Origin: Chitinophagales bacterium
GTDB taxonomy: Bacteria > Bacteroidota > Bacteroidia > Chitinophagales > Chitinophagaceae
DNA: 64,000 nucleotides
Assembly: GCA_017303455.1 (NCBI GenBank)
Contig: JAFLBM010000011.1
Location: 62,001 to 126,000 of the forward strand
Direction of reading: 5' to 3'
How positions within the stretch are numbered: the stretch's first letter is position 1; each line of letters opens with the position of its first letter. The notes under the pieces are model-generated. The model did no database searches. It was not told the origin of the DNA and saw only the letters and a program-made list of their open reading frames with translations. This document shows, one piece after another, positions 1-9,839 of this stretch. Made by a program: the position numbers and the translations under genes.

Positions 1-1615
1 CCGGTAATACCGATGGAACCAGTAATACGGCGAATGGTGCCAGCAGCCTGTACACGAACACCTCCGGTGAAAATAATACGGCTGTTGGCCTGGGAGCACT
101 GTATAGCAACACAACGGCCAGTTTCAATACTGCTGTTGGAAGTTCATCGTTACTAAGCAACATTACCGGCACAAATAATACCGGGGTGGGATACCAATCA
201 CTTTACTCAAACCTGGCAGATAATAATGCCGCCACCGGCTATCAATCGTTGTATAACAATACCAGTGGTCATTCCAATACGGCTATGGGTTCGCTATCAC
301 TAAAAAACAACAGCACCGGTATGGAAAATACAGCGATCGGTTTTAATGCCAACCAGGCAAACACTACTGCAAGTAACAACACTTCGTTGGGCGCCCTTGC
401 CCTCCGGTTTACCACTACCGGAGGTGGCAATACAGCTCTTGGCTATGCATCCATGAGTCAAAATAATACCGGCATAAGTAATACAAGTGTGGGTGCCTAT
501 ACACTGTACTTTAACCAGGGCGATTATAATATTGGTCTGGGAAGTTTTGCACTCAACTTTAACAGCAGTGGCAATTATAATGTGGCAATTGGTGCCAATG
601 CTTTACGGGATAATACAACCCGCAGTAACCTGGTGGCAGTTGGGTTCAATGCACTAAACAATAATGGTACAGGTGCCACACTAAGTACCCATGCTATTGC
701 TAATACTGCTGTGGGAAGTAATGCGCTGTATGCTAATACCACGGGCAGCTACAATACAGGGCTTGGTTATTACTCCATGTTTACTAATACCACAGGTACA
801 CATAACACCGCTGCGGGATATTTCTCGCTCTATAATAATACCGGTGGATCATCAAATAATGCATACGGATTCCAGGCGATGATGTTTAATGAGGTGGGAT
901 ACTTTAATAATGCATTTGGCAATAGTGCATTATTGTTAAATACCAGCGGTCAATCTAATAATGCCTTTGGCGATGAAGCTTTGTATGCGAATACGTTTGG
1001 CGACAACAATAATGCTTTTGGTGCCCTTGCCTTACGGGCCAATACATCCGGTACAAAAAATAATGCCTTTGGTCATCAAACGCTTCGTAACAATACCACC
1101 GGCAATTCAAATATTGCTGTGGGATTGAATGCACTTTTTGCCAATACAACCGGCGACAACAACATCGCCATCGGCGAATTTGCATTGAATGCCAATACGG
1201 CTGCCAATAACAACACTGCTGTCGGCTATTATGCATTAAGTACCAATACCGGAACTGAGAACACAGCACTGGGCTACCATGCATTGAGGACCAATACCAC
1301 GGGTAATTCAAATACTGCTACCGGGAATAATAGTTTGTTCAGCAATACCACCGGCATACAAAATACTGCAACCGGAGGTTACGCCTTACAAAACAATTCA
1401 GCGGGGGATTATAATACCGCTGCCGGTTTTTTATCTCTCAGCGAAAATACCACCGGCACCCGGAATACTGCATCGGGCAATAATTCTTTAATTGCAAATA
1501 CCAGTGGTATTGGTAATACTGCTATTGGCACCAATGCCCTTACAACAAATACAACAGGAGATAACAACACCGCATTGGGAAGACAGGCCGATGTTTCATC
1601 CGCCAATCTCGGTAA
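1..1615 (+). repeat. Coding tandem repeat, 17-residue (about 51-bp) unit
   Basis: Units such as NTAMGSLSLKNNSTGME, NTAIGFNANQANTTASN and NTSLGALALRFTTTGGG follow one another with a period of 17 residues, with occasional 16-residue or longer units. About thirty copies are visible and the array continues off the left edge. The units are diverged, so this is an old protein repeat and not a recent nucleotide expansion. Confidence 0.75.
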
Positions 1616-2153
1616 TGCTACTGCTATAGGCTATAATGCCACTGTTACCACCAGCAACCGGGTAGTGCTGGGCAACACCTCCGTCACCGTTATTGGCGGC
1701 TATGCAGGCTGGAGCCACCTGAGTGACAGCCGCTTTAAAAAAAGTATACAACCCAATGTAGCAGGCCTTGACTTTATAATGAAGCTGAACCCGGTTACCT
1801 ACACCATGGATGTGCAAAAGCTGGATGACTTCCTTGGCAAAAAAACTGAAACCTATAAAGACAGGACTGCTGCAATAGCTGCCCTTGCAGCTAAAGAACA
1901 AATAGTATATAGCGGTTTTGCTGCGCAGGAAGTAGAAAAAGCAGCAGCATCGGTGGGCTATAATTTCAGCGGGGTAATAAAACCGCAAAATGAAAAAGAC
2001 CATTACAGCATGGTGTATAGCGATTTTGTACCATCACTCGTAAAAGCCATACAGGAACAACAAATTCTCATTACTGATTTAAAAAAAGAAAACGCAGCCA
2101 TTAAAGAGCAACTGCAAAAAATTATACAATCCCTTCAAACAAAACAGCTATGA
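1..2153 (+). CDS. Tail-fibre/YadA-like repeat protein with C-terminal S74 chaperone domain (5' partial)
   Basis: The reading frame is open from the first bases, so the true start lies outside the window; the GTG at 186 is an internal valine. About 530 visible residues are short Asn/Thr/Gly-rich repeats (NTAxGxxALxxNTTGxx), followed by a C-terminal domain beginning near nt 1722 with SDSRFKKSI. The S-D-x-R-x-K signature is that of peptidase S74, the intramolecular chaperone of endosialidase, which helps trimeric fibres fold and then cuts itself off. The last 30 residues look like a coiled coil. Inferred role: a trimeric surface or fibre protein. The stop overlaps the start of the next gene (ATGA at 2150), so translation is probably coupled. 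The substrate or ligand cannot be told. Confidence 0.75.
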   Translation, partial: GNTDGTSNTANGASSLYTNTSGENNTAVGLGALYSNTTASFNTAVGSSSLLSNITGTNNTGVGYQSLYSNLADNNAATGYQSLYNNTSGHSNTAMGSLSLKNNSTGMENTAIGFNANQANTTASNNTSLGALALRFTTTGGGNTALGYASMSQNNTGISNTSVGAYTLYFNQGDYNIGLGSFALNFNSSGNYNVAIGANALRDNTTRSNLVAVGFNALNNNGTGATLSTHAIANTAVGSNALYANTTGSYNTGLGYYSMFTNTTGTHNTAAGYFSLYNNTGGSSNNAYGFQAMMFNEVGYFNNAFGNSALLLNTSGQSNNAFGDEALYANTFGDNNNAFGALALRANTSGTKNNAFGHQTLRNNTTGNSNIAVGLNALFANTTGDNNIAIGEFALNANTAANNNTAVGYYALSTNTGTENTALGYHALRTNTTGNSNTATGNNSLFSNTTGIQNTATGGYALQNNSAGDYNTAAGFLSLSENTTGTRNTASGNNSLIANTSGIGNTAIGTNALTTNTTGDNNTALGRQADVSSANLGNATAIGYNATVTTSNRVVLGNTSVTVIGGYAGWSHLSDSRFKKSIQPNVAGLDFIMKLNPVTYTMDVQKLDDFLGKKTETYKDRTAAIAALAAKEQIVYSGFAAQEVEKAAASVGYNFSGVIKPQNEKDHYSMVYSDFVPSLVKAIQEQQILITDLKKENAAIKEQLQKIIQSLQTKQL

Positions 2154-3541
2154 AAATAAAACTAAGCTTAATAGCAGTACTTCAGTTGTCAATTACCTGC
2201 TGCTTTTGCCAAAACGTGGGCATCGGCACCGCCACACCCAACGCATCTGCGCAATTAGATGTAAGCAGCACTACTAAAGGGGTACTTATTCCCCGTATGA
2301 CGGATGCAGAAAAAAATGCAATCCCTTCTCCGGCACCCGGCTTACTTATATTTAATACAAACACCAACAGTTTTCAATACTATCATCTGTCAAGCTGGGT
2401 AAATATATCGCACAGTGGCATTATTAACGGCTCGCCTAATAAATTGGCAAAGTTTAACAGCCCCTGGGGTTTAACTGCAAATACGCTGATTACTGATAAT
2501 GGAGCAGGTGTGGCCATCAACACTACCAACGCACTGCCCAACAGCAGTGCGTTGCTGGATTTGGCAAGCACTGGTAAAGGCATATTAATTCCCCGTATGA
2601 CAACGGCCGAAAGAACTGCCATTGCCGCACCCGCAACCGGCTTATTGGTATTTGATACTACCAGTAATAGCTTTTGGTTTTATAACGGCAGTCAATGGAT
2701 GGAATTGACAACAGGTGGTGGAAGCAGCAACTGGACGGTATTAGGGAATAATATATACAACAGTAATTCAGGCAATGTGGGGATTGGGGCCTCGACACCT
2801 TTTGAAAAACTGACAGTGGACGGTAATGTTGTTACATCAGGTGGAATAGGAATTGGAACTGCCACTCCTGATTTAGCCACCTATAAATTAGATGTTAATG
2901 GGCGTATTCATAATACAGGAAATATTTATACAGATGGTAGTGTAGGAATAGGAACCACAACTCCAATTCATAAACTTCAGGTAAATGATGGCAGTGTGGC
3001 AATTTATAATTCCAGTGATTCGAAGTACTGGGCTCTCTTTTATAATGACATTAATAACTCTTTCCAAATAAGAGAAGATGGCACTCCACGGGTTACGATA
3101 TTAAATGGCGGAAATACAGGAATCGGAACAATTTCACCAGCTTATAAATTAGATGTTGCAGGTGCAATAAGAGCCAGTGGAAATATACAATCGCAGGGAA
3201 ACGTAAGTATAACTGGTACGGCCACCGTTAATAATGGTGCTGGAATAGTAAGAAGCTCCAACGGAAATCAATTGAGAACAGAGCTTTACTCAGGGCCCCT
3301 TTCCACAGGTATTGGTGCCGGTGGTGCATTCCTATTCAATATTTCATTTTCTGCGTTTTCATCTGTTCCGCATATTTCAGTAGCACAAGTTCCGGAAGGT
3401 ACACTTTCGTATCGCAAATTAATTTACGATGTACATGATGTAACCACAACAAGTGCACAGGTAACTATTTATAATCCAACTCCTGAAGCCGCTACAATCA
3501 ATGGCAATTTTAAAGCCATCATCATTGGTATTGATAATTAA
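2150..3541 (+). CDS. Secreted tail-fibre-like protein with NVGIGTxTP repeats and lectin-like C-terminus
   Basis: The 463-residue protein starts with a signal peptide (residues 1-20, ending CCFCQ) and continues with NVGIGTATP. It has two modules of the form LDxxSTxKGxLIPRMT (residues about 37 and 140) and four or more VGIGTxTPxxKLxVxG elements, both frequent in Bacteroidota fibre-like exported proteins. The last 80 residues (SFSAFSSVPHISVAQ ... AQVTIYNP ... AIIIGID) resemble an H-type lectin beta-sandwich, but that is a visual match only. It overlaps the preceding gene by 4 nt, so the two are probably co-made and may form one surface structure. Confidence 0.6.
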   Translation: MKIKLSLIAVLQLSITCCFCQNVGIGTATPNASAQLDVSSTTKGVLIPRMTDAEKNAIPSPAPGLLIFNTNTNSFQYYHLSSWVNISHSGIINGSPNKLAKFNSPWGLTANTLITDNGAGVAINTTNALPNSSALLDLASTGKGILIPRMTTAERTAIAAPATGLLVFDTTSNSFWFYNGSQWMELTTGGGSSNWTVLGNNIYNSNSGNVGIGASTPFEKLTVDGNVVTSGGIGIGTATPDLATYKLDVNGRIHNTGNIYTDGSVGIGTTTPIHKLQVNDGSVAIYNSSDSKYWALFYNDINNSFQIREDGTPRVTILNGGNTGIGTISPAYKLDVAGAIRASGNIQSQGNVSITGTATVNNGAGIVRSSNGNQLRTELYSGPLSTGIGAGGAFLFNISFSAFSSVPHISVAQVPEGTLSYRKLIYDVHDVTTTSAQVTIYNPTPEAATINGNFKAIIIGIDN

Positions 3542-3651
3542 TAGGAGCAATTTATCAAGGTTCGGTTTTTTTTGTTTGCACTGCAGAGAACGAACAAAAG
3601 AACGATACACTACAAACGAACTTATATTCAACATCAATCAATTAAATAAAT

Positions 3652-5310
3652 ATGAACAGATCATTTGTAATTATAGTGCTTATGATTTTTACGGTTCAAT
3701 CACTGTTTTCTCAGAACGTAGGTATTGGCACCGCCACACCCACAGCCCGTTTACATGTAAATGACAGTAGTGTGCTTTTTAGTGCATCAGGAGGTGCAAT
3801 GAGTGTACCTGGTAATCCTCCAATACAAGGTTTTGGAAGAAGGATGATGTGGTATGCAGACAAAGCCGCATTTCGTGCAGGCTATGTAAATGGAACGAGA
3901 TGGGATAAGGCCAGTACAGGAAACTATTCCCTTGCTACCGGATATAATACAATGGCCAGTGGAGATTACTCCACCGCATTCGGATTAGGAACTCAAGCCA
4001 GTGGAGACTATTCAACTGCACTTGGAGATGCTACAATCGCAAGTGGATCCCGTTCAACCGCGATGGGGCGAAGCACAGACGCCGTTGGAGATTATTCTAC
4101 TGCAATGGGATTTGGCACAACTGCCAGTGGATTTTATTCAACAGCAACAGGGAACAGCACATCGGCTGGCGGGATTTATTCTACGGCCATGGGAAAATTT
4201 ACAGATGCTACAGGATATGCAGCCACCGCAATTGGTGATAGCAGCTTAGCAAGTGGCCCCATCTCATTGGCAACTGGCTTTCGTACCACCGCCAGCGGGA
4301 GGTCGTCAACCGCAATGGGTAATAATACAATAGCCAGCGGAGATTACTCAACAGCAATTGGGGCTACCGGCAACTTTGGAGCCACAACTGCAAGCGGAAA
4401 TTATTCGACTGCACTGGGAAGCAGCACAACCGCCAGTGGAGATTATTCTACTGCAATGGGAAGTAGTGCAACAGCCAGCGGAGAATATGCCATTGCTATG
4501 GGAAACAGTACAAATGCCATTGGCTACATTTCCACCGCAATCGGAAATAATACAATTGCAAGCGGCCTCATTTCTACTGCAATGGGCTCATTCACCACGG
4601 CCAGCGGCTCGTGGTCAACTGCTATGGGAAACAGTACAACCGCCAGTGGTTGGTATGCTACTGCTATGGGTAATAATACAACTGCCAGTGGAAATAGTTC
4701 CACTGCAATGGGCAGTTTTGTAAATACAAATAACCATACTGGAGCTTTTTTAATAGGCGACAATTCCACTAACACAATAATGAATGGAGTTGCACCCAAT
4801 AATTTCCGGGCTAGGTTTGCCAACGGATACCGGCTTTATACCAGTGCCGATTACTCTACAGGTTGCTCTCTTGGTGCCGGTGACAATGCCTGGACTACCG
4901 GCAGCGATGTACGCACCAAAGAAAATTTTGCAGAAATAAACGGTGAAGATTTTTTACAGAAGATAAGCGGCTTCCATCTTACCAGTTGGAATTATAAAAC
5001 ACAAAGTCCAAAAAAATTCCGCCACTATGGCCCCATGGCACAGGATTTCTATGCCGCTTTTGGCAAAGACAAATACGGAACCATCGGCAATGATACCACC
5101 ATCAACTCCGCTGACTTTGCCGGTGTGAGTTTTATTGCTATACAGGCACTGGAGAAAAGGACACAGAAGATCGAACAGGTGGAAAAAGAACAGGTTGCCC
5201 TTAAGATAATGCTGAAGAAACAGGAAACAATGATACAAAACCAGCAAAAGCAAATAGATGAGTTAAAGGCATTGTTAAGCAAAGTCAATGTACCTGCCAG
5301 TTCAAAATAA
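3652..5310 (+). CDS. YadA-head repeat protein with C-terminal S74 chaperone domain
   Basis: The 552-residue protein has a signal peptide (1-21, ending LFSQ) followed by NVGIGTATPTARL, like the neighbouring gene. Residues about 93-360 are some eighteen copies of a 14-residue unit, STAMGxxTxASGxY, which matches the 14-residue YadA-head left-handed beta-roll repeat. The C-terminal 140 residues carry GSDVRTKENF, the S-D-x-R-x-K start of an S74 autoproteolytic chaperone domain, then a terminal coiled coil rich in Glu, Lys and Gln. Inferred role: a trimeric surface fibre that trims itself after folding. The 110-bp gap before it suggests its own transcript. No other phage gene is nearby, so a cellular surface protein is more likely than a prophage tail. 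Confidence 0.75.
   Translation: MNRSFVIIVLMIFTVQSLFSQNVGIGTATPTARLHVNDSSVLFSASGGAMSVPGNPPIQGFGRRMMWYADKAAFRAGYVNGTRWDKASTGNYSLATGYNTMASGDYSTAFGLGTQASGDYSTALGDATIASGSRSTAMGRSTDAVGDYSTAMGFGTTASGFYSTATGNSTSAGGIYSTAMGKFTDATGYAATAIGDSSLASGPISLATGFRTTASGRSSTAMGNNTIASGDYSTAIGATGNFGATTASGNYSTALGSSTTASGDYSTAMGSSATASGEYAIAMGNSTNAIGYISTAIGNNTIASGLISTAMGSFTTASGSWSTAMGNSTTASGWYATAMGNNTTASGNSSTAMGSFVNTNNHTGAFLIGDNSTNTIMNGVAPNNFRARFANGYRLYTSADYSTGCSLGAGDNAWTTGSDVRTKENFAEINGEDFLQKISGFHLTSWNYKTQSPKKFRHYGPMAQDFYAAFGKDKYGTIGNDTTINSADFAGVSFIAIQALEKRTQKIEQVEKEQVALKIMLKKQETMIQNQQKQIDELKALLSKVNVPASSK
3928..4732 (+). repeat. Coding tandem repeat, 14-residue (42-bp) YadA-head unit
   Basis: Successive units include STALGDATIASGSR, STAMGRSTDAVGDY, STAMGFGTTASGFY and STAMGNNTTASGNS. 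The period is 14 residues except for one 19-residue unit near nt 4354-4410. The Gly and Ala/Ser positions are kept while surface positions vary, as expected for a beta-roll. Confidence 0.8.
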
Positions 5311-5373
5311 AAATACGGAGTAGTAACGCTTAAAGATGTCACTGCTCCCATTATAAGTTCTTATATTAGAGTA

Positions 5374-8300
5374 TTGAGAAAATCGCTTTTTATATACAAG
5401 CTGCTACTTTATTTCATACTGCTGGCTGGCAGCAGTTTTTCTGTTGCTGCACAGCAGTCCGGCCCCTGGCTGTATCACTACTATAATACATCTCATGGCC
5501 TGCCCTCCAGCCAGATTACCTGCCTGGCGAAAGACAGTATGGGGTTTCTATGGGTGGGCACTTCATCGGGCTTAAGTATGTACGATGGTTATAGTTTTAA
5601 AAACCATGCTTACACAAATAATAATGAATTGACCGGCCATATAAATGTAATAAAAGCAGACGCCGCCAATCGCTTATGGATTGGCAGTGGCGCGGGGTTG
5701 TTTTGCCGTGTAGATAACGAGTTGATAAAACTGAGCGCCGCAACTTCTTTACCGCAAGGTGTAAATGATATTTTACCGGATATTGATGGCAGCATTTGGC
5801 TGGCAACTGAAAACGGGCCCGCTAAACTATTGATTAACGATCTTGACTTTTCGGGTAAGAGAAAAATTGTATTGACCAATTATCTGCTTAAACAATGGAA
5901 GTTTGAAGATAAAAATATTGATGACAGGCATATTACCCTTATTGCCAAAGCAGGTGATGGGACTGTTTACATTGCGGGGCCTTCTGCTTTGTTCCGGCTC
6001 GCCAATAACATACCGGAGGTGGTGCATACCATTGCCAACAGCAGGGATAAAATACTCTCCCTTTTCCCTGTAAGCAGATCAACTGTTTACTTTGATGCGG
6101 TCAGCACAGAGATAAATAAAATTGAAAATGGAATTGTTACCCGGTACACCCCGTTAGACTTATACAAACCCGGTGATGAAGATAATAATCCCGGTACCTG
6201 GTACGTAGGCACAAGAGGTGCCTTTTATTTTCATCCGCAAAACGGCATCGTATCAGCTTCGCTCAAACTGTTGGATAAATACCTGGTATGGGCGACTGCT
6301 GTTTTAGAAGAAGCCGGTTTTTTTTGGGTAGCTTCCGGTGATGGGTTAATCAGGATAAAGCCTTCGAACTTTACTGCATATGCTATAAATGAAGCATCCT
6401 CGTATAGTGATTTTTATTCACTGACACAATTAAAAAGCGGCAAGCTGCTATTAGGTGCGAACTTTGGTAAAATTCTTGAAAAACAGGAAAACACCTTCCG
6501 GCTTATAAAAGACAAAGTGGTACCGAGTGCAGAAATTAAAGCAATCTATGAAGATGACAGGGGCTGGCTCTGGATAGCAAGTGGCTACCAGGGGCTGGTA
6601 GTAGTAAGAAATGGAAAGGCAGAAAGCTACACCAGTGAAAACGGGTTGCACGATAACTCTGTTTATCATTTTATAAAAACAGGCCACGGTCAATTATATG
6701 TTGCCGGCGATGCGGGAATGAGTGAGATAGTGGTTACCGCAGACAATAAAATTTCATTTAAGAAATTTCATTACAAACCCAACACTACGAAGTATGCCAA
6801 ATTTTTTTCGGGAATAGAAGCACCTGATGGCAAGATATGGATAGGCGGCGAAGAAGGCCTTTTTTATTTGCATAAGGACTCACTCCGGAAATTTTCGTTG
6901 GATGGCAAACAGCTTTCCGTGAATTTTTTACTAAAAGACAAAGAAGGCAAAGTGTGGGTGGCGGCACCTGGTGAAGGAATCCTACAATGTGCCTTTACAA
7001 AAGATAATAAACTGGAAATTGAACGGCGGTTTACTGAAACTGATGGCCTTAACACCCTGCATTACTTAACACTCCTGGCAGATACAAAAAATAATATATG
7101 GGCAGGCAGTTCCAGCGGACTCAGCGTTATTGGCAGGCAGCAAGCGTATAAAAACAGGATCTCAAATTTTGACGAGTCGGATGGGTTTATAAAACCAGGC
7201 TATAGTTCTATTACTATGCTCCAGGCGGCGGACAACACTATTTGGGCCGCTACAACGCTGGGGGTTACCTCTTTTGACCCTGCACAACTGCTAAGTAATG
7301 ATGCAGCGCCAGCCGTTTATATTACCGAAATAAGGCCGCTAAAAAACAATCGTTTAACTACCGGTTATCCCTCTACTCAGCAACTGTCAAAAAACGAATT
7401 CAGCTATACTGACAATTCTTTCAATTTTAATTTTACGGCGATTGCTTTTGAAAATCCTGAAAACACCCGCTATTACTATAAATTAGAAGGATTGGATACC
7501 AACTGGGTATTTTGCGGAAAGCTGCGGAGCATCAGTTTTGAGAATCTTTCACCCGGCGATTACGTATTCAGGGTAAAAGCATTAAATAGTAAAGGCACCT
7601 GGAGTGCAAGCGATGCCGTTTATAATTTTACTATCATCCCCCCTTTTTGGAAGACCTGGTGGTTTTTAGTGCTGCTGATAACCGTGGCGGGGCTCTGTAT
7701 CCTTTTATTCATCCGGTACAGGATAAAAAAAATAAGGGAAAGAGAAATAGCTAAAACAACATTGCAAAAATTGAAAGCGGCAAACTACAGGGATCAGTTA
7801 GAGATAGAAAAAATAATTACCCATTTTGCCACATCGCTTAACAGTGTAAATAATACGGATGATATTTTATGGAATGTAGCCAAAAATTGTATTTCAAAAC
7901 TGGATTTTGAAGACTGTGTCATTTACCTGCTGGATACTAAAAAAAACACATTAGTACAAAAAGCAGCCTGGGGACCAAAAACAACAGGCAGGAATAATAT
8001 TATTAACGCCATCGAAATACCTGTTGGCAAAGGTATTGTGGGTCATGTTGCACTAAATGGCAGGGCCGAAATTGTGAATGATACTTCGCTGGATGAAAGG
8101 TACATTACTGATGATGCAAGGCGCATGTCGGAGATTGCCGTTCCGCTTACTATTGACGGTACAGTGATTGGCGTGATAGACAGCGAACACAGCAGCAAAA
8201 ATTTTTATACCGAAAGGCATTTACAACTGCTCACCACGATAGCCTCACTTTGCGCAGGTAAATTTAAAACCATAATGGCAGAGGATATTACAAGAGAAAA

Positions 8301-8991
8301 GGAAATAGAGGTTTTGCGCCTGCATAAAGATTTTGCAACATCACAGCTCACGGCACTGCGGATGCAGATGAACCCTCATTTCATTTTTAATGCACTCAAC
8401 AGTGTCCAGCATTACATCATGCAGGGCAATGTCATTGAAGCGAATAAATATCTTTCCAAATTTTCTAAACTGCAAAGGGACATACTGCATTGCAGTAGCC
8501 AACAGTTTATATCACTGGAAAAAGAAACAGGCATTCTTAATTCTTACCTGGAGCTGGAACAAAACCGGCTTGGAGGCACATTCAGTTATAAAATAACGAT
8601 CGACGAAGAAATTGAACCGGTGGAAATTTTAATCCCGCCGATGATGCTGCAGCCTTTTGTGGAAAACGCTATTTGGCATGGCTTAATGCCCCGCCAGACA
8701 GAGCGCCGCCTGAGTATTTTTTTTGATCTGCTTACAGAAGACATTTTACAGGCCACGATAAGGGATAATGGAATTGGCCGGGCGGCTTCCGCCGGGCTAA
8801 AACAGGCTGTTGCCAGTACTATTCTGCATGAATCCAGAGGGATGTCCATTGTAGAGCAGCGTTTGCAATTGCTGCGCAACCAGTACGACAAGCCTTTTGA
8901 AGCAATTATTTCCGACATTACTGACACCAGCGGCTTTGTACAGGGCACACAGGTGATTTTAAAAATATTTATAGGAAATAAAAACAAATGA
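5374..8991 (+). CDS. Two-component propeller sensor with GAF domain and LytS-type histidine kinase
   Basis: 1205 residues. A signal peptide (1-27, ending VAAQ) is followed by beta-propeller repeats with many FLWVGTSSGL/IWIGGEEGL-type strands (about 35-640), a Y_Y_Y domain (about 690-755), one transmembrane helix (about 762-782), a GAF domain (about 815-960), and a LytS-family kinase with H1002 in NPHFIFNALNS plus an ATPase domain ending near 1195. The propeller should sit in the periplasm and signal across the membrane to the paired regulator, whose ATG overlaps this stop. No in-frame ATG precedes the signal peptide, so TTG at 5374 is the best start. Ligand unknown. Hybrid polysaccharide-sensing systems share the propeller, but this one uses a separate LytTR partner. 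Confidence 0.85.
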   Translation: MRKSLFIYKLLLYFILLAGSSFSVAAQQSGPWLYHYYNTSHGLPSSQITCLAKDSMGFLWVGTSSGLSMYDGYSFKNHAYTNNNELTGHINVIKADAANRLWIGSGAGLFCRVDNELIKLSAATSLPQGVNDILPDIDGSIWLATENGPAKLLINDLDFSGKRKIVLTNYLLKQWKFEDKNIDDRHITLIAKAGDGTVYIAGPSALFRLANNIPEVVHTIANSRDKILSLFPVSRSTVYFDAVSTEINKIENGIVTRYTPLDLYKPGDEDNNPGTWYVGTRGAFYFHPQNGIVSASLKLLDKYLVWATAVLEEAGFFWVASGDGLIRIKPSNFTAYAINEASSYSDFYSLTQLKSGKLLLGANFGKILEKQENTFRLIKDKVVPSAEIKAIYEDDRGWLWIASGYQGLVVVRNGKAESYTSENGLHDNSVYHFIKTGHGQLYVAGDAGMSEIVVTADNKISFKKFHYKPNTTKYAKFFSGIEAPDGKIWIGGEEGLFYLHKDSLRKFSLDGKQLSVNFLLKDKEGKVWVAAPGEGILQCAFTKDNKLEIERRFTETDGLNTLHYLTLLADTKNNIWAGSSSGLSVIGRQQAYKNRISNFDESDGFIKPGYSSITMLQAADNTIWAATTLGVTSFDPAQLLSNDAAPAVYITEIRPLKNNRLTTGYPSTQQLSKNEFSYTDNSFNFNFTAIAFENPENTRYYYKLEGLDTNWVFCGKLRSISFENLSPGDYVFRVKALNSKGTWSASDAVYNFTIIPPFWKTWWFLVLLITVAGLCILLFIRYRIKKIREREIAKTTLQKLKAANYRDQLEIEKIITHFATSLNSVNNTDDILWNVAKNCISKLDFEDCVIYLLDTKKNTLVQKAAWGPKTTGRNNIINAIEIPVGKGIVGHVALNGRAEIVNDTSLDERYITDDARRMSEIAVPLTIDGTVIGVIDSEHSSKNFYTERHLQLLTTIASLCAGKFKTIMAEDITREKEIEVLRLHKDFATSQLTALRMQMNPHFIFNALNSVQHYIMQGNVIEANKYLSKFSKLQRDILHCSSQQFISLEKETGILNSYLELEQNRLGGTFSYKITIDEEIEPVEILIPPMMLQPFVENAIWHGLMPRQTERRLSIFFDLLTEDILQATIRDNGIGRAASAGLKQAVASTILHESRGMSIVEQRLQLLRNQYDKPFEAIISDITDTSGFVQGTQVILKIFIGNKNK

Positions 8992-9740
8992 GTATAAAAG
9001 CAGTAATAATAGATGATGAAGTAACAGCGTTACAAACATTGTCGCTGATGATTAAACACTACGCCCCCGCAATAACAAATATTAAAACCACTACTGATCC
9101 TTATGAGGGCCTGCTATTAATAAAGCAGTTCAAACCGCAACTGTTATTTATAGATATACAAATGCCGCTTATGAACGGATTTGAACTGCTGAAAAAAGTT
9201 GAACAATTTGATTTCAGCATCATTTTTACCACAGCGCATGACGAGTACGCCATTGATGCCATTCGCTTTAGCGCCCTGGATTATTTACTTAAGCCCATTG
9301 ATGCGGATGAACTGCAAAATGCCTTTAAGCGTTTTCTTGAAATGCAAAAAGGTTCTATAGTCGCAGAGCCTTTGTATAATAATTTCATGTATAACCTGAA
9401 TGTAAAAGATAAAAAGGATTTCAAACTGGCCTTACCCACTTTACAAGGTACTTTTTTTTATAAACCGGAAGATATTATCCGTTTGCAGGGGGAAGGCAGT
9501 TACACTAAATTTTTCTTTGCCGACAAAACGTCTTTGCTAACAGCCTATACTATTAAGAACTATGAAGATATTCTTTTCAGGTATGGTTTTTTACGGGTAC
9601 ATAAATCGCACCTGGTGAATAAGGCCCATATTATAAACTATATGACAGATGGTATGCTTACCATGTCAGATACTTCCAAAGTGGAGATATCCAGGAGAAG
9701 AAAGGAGGATGTAATGGAAGTATTAAAAAATAAAAATTAA
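8988..9740 (+). CDS. LytTR-family response regulator
   Basis: The 250-residue protein has an N-terminal receiver domain with acidic pocket D9/D10, phospho-acceptor D56 in FIDIQMP, and the conserved lysine in DYLLKPID. A C-terminal LytTR DNA-binding domain (about 150-248) contains FYKPEDIIRLQGEGSY and FLRVHKSHLVN. It overlaps the kinase gene by 4 nt (ATGA), so the two form one signalling pair: kinase phosphorylates D56 and the regulator binds direct repeats in target promoters. The targets are not visible here; the fibre genes upstream are one guess. It is convergent with the dehydrogenase gene downstream. Confidence 0.9.
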   Translation: MSIKAVIIDDEVTALQTLSLMIKHYAPAITNIKTTTDPYEGLLLIKQFKPQLLFIDIQMPLMNGFELLKKVEQFDFSIIFTTAHDEYAIDAIRFSALDYLLKPIDADELQNAFKRFLEMQKGSIVAEPLYNNFMYNLNVKDKKDFKLALPTLQGTFFYKPEDIIRLQGEGSYTKFFFADKTSLLTAYTIKNYEDILFRYGFLRVHKSHLVNKAHIINYMTDGMLTMSDTSKVEISRRRKEDVMEVLKNKN

Positions 9741-9745
9741 ACCAG

Positions 9746-9774
9746 GCCGGCAGGTTTAATACCTGCCCGCCGGC
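9746..9774 (+). repeat. GC-rich hairpin related to the CCTGCCxGCCGGCAGG palindrome
   Basis: GCCGGCAGGT, loop TTAAT, then ACCTGCC and GCCGGC fold into a strong imperfect stem just after the regulator stop. The right half resembles the perfect 20-nt palindrome at 25084, so this may be a diverged copy of the same repeat working as a terminator between convergent genes. Confidence 0.5.
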
Positions 9775-9791
9775 AGCTTGATCTGTATACG

Positions 9792-9819
9792 AAAGACTGG
9801 TTCTTTGAAGCGGTCTTTT
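9792..9819 (+). terminator. Possible intrinsic terminator after the LytTR gene
   Basis: AAAGACTG pairs with CGGTCTTT (8 bp, one G-T pair), followed by TTG and a T-rich stretch. It lies between convergent genes and could serve either strand. Confidence 0.45.
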
Positions 9820-9839
9820 GCATTTATAGTTTTTTAATC

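Noticed and set aside
186..188. GTG at 186 as start of the first fibre gene
   Set aside because: The same frame is open back to the window edge with identical repeat units, so it is an internal valine.
955..1311. Antisense reading frame of 118 residues
   Set aside because: A shadow of the repeat array, with tyrosine- and cysteine-rich low-quality sequence and no start context.
1..5310. Prophage tail region
   Set aside because: The fibre-like proteins have Sec signal peptides and no other phage gene (capsid, portal, terminase, integrase) is present.
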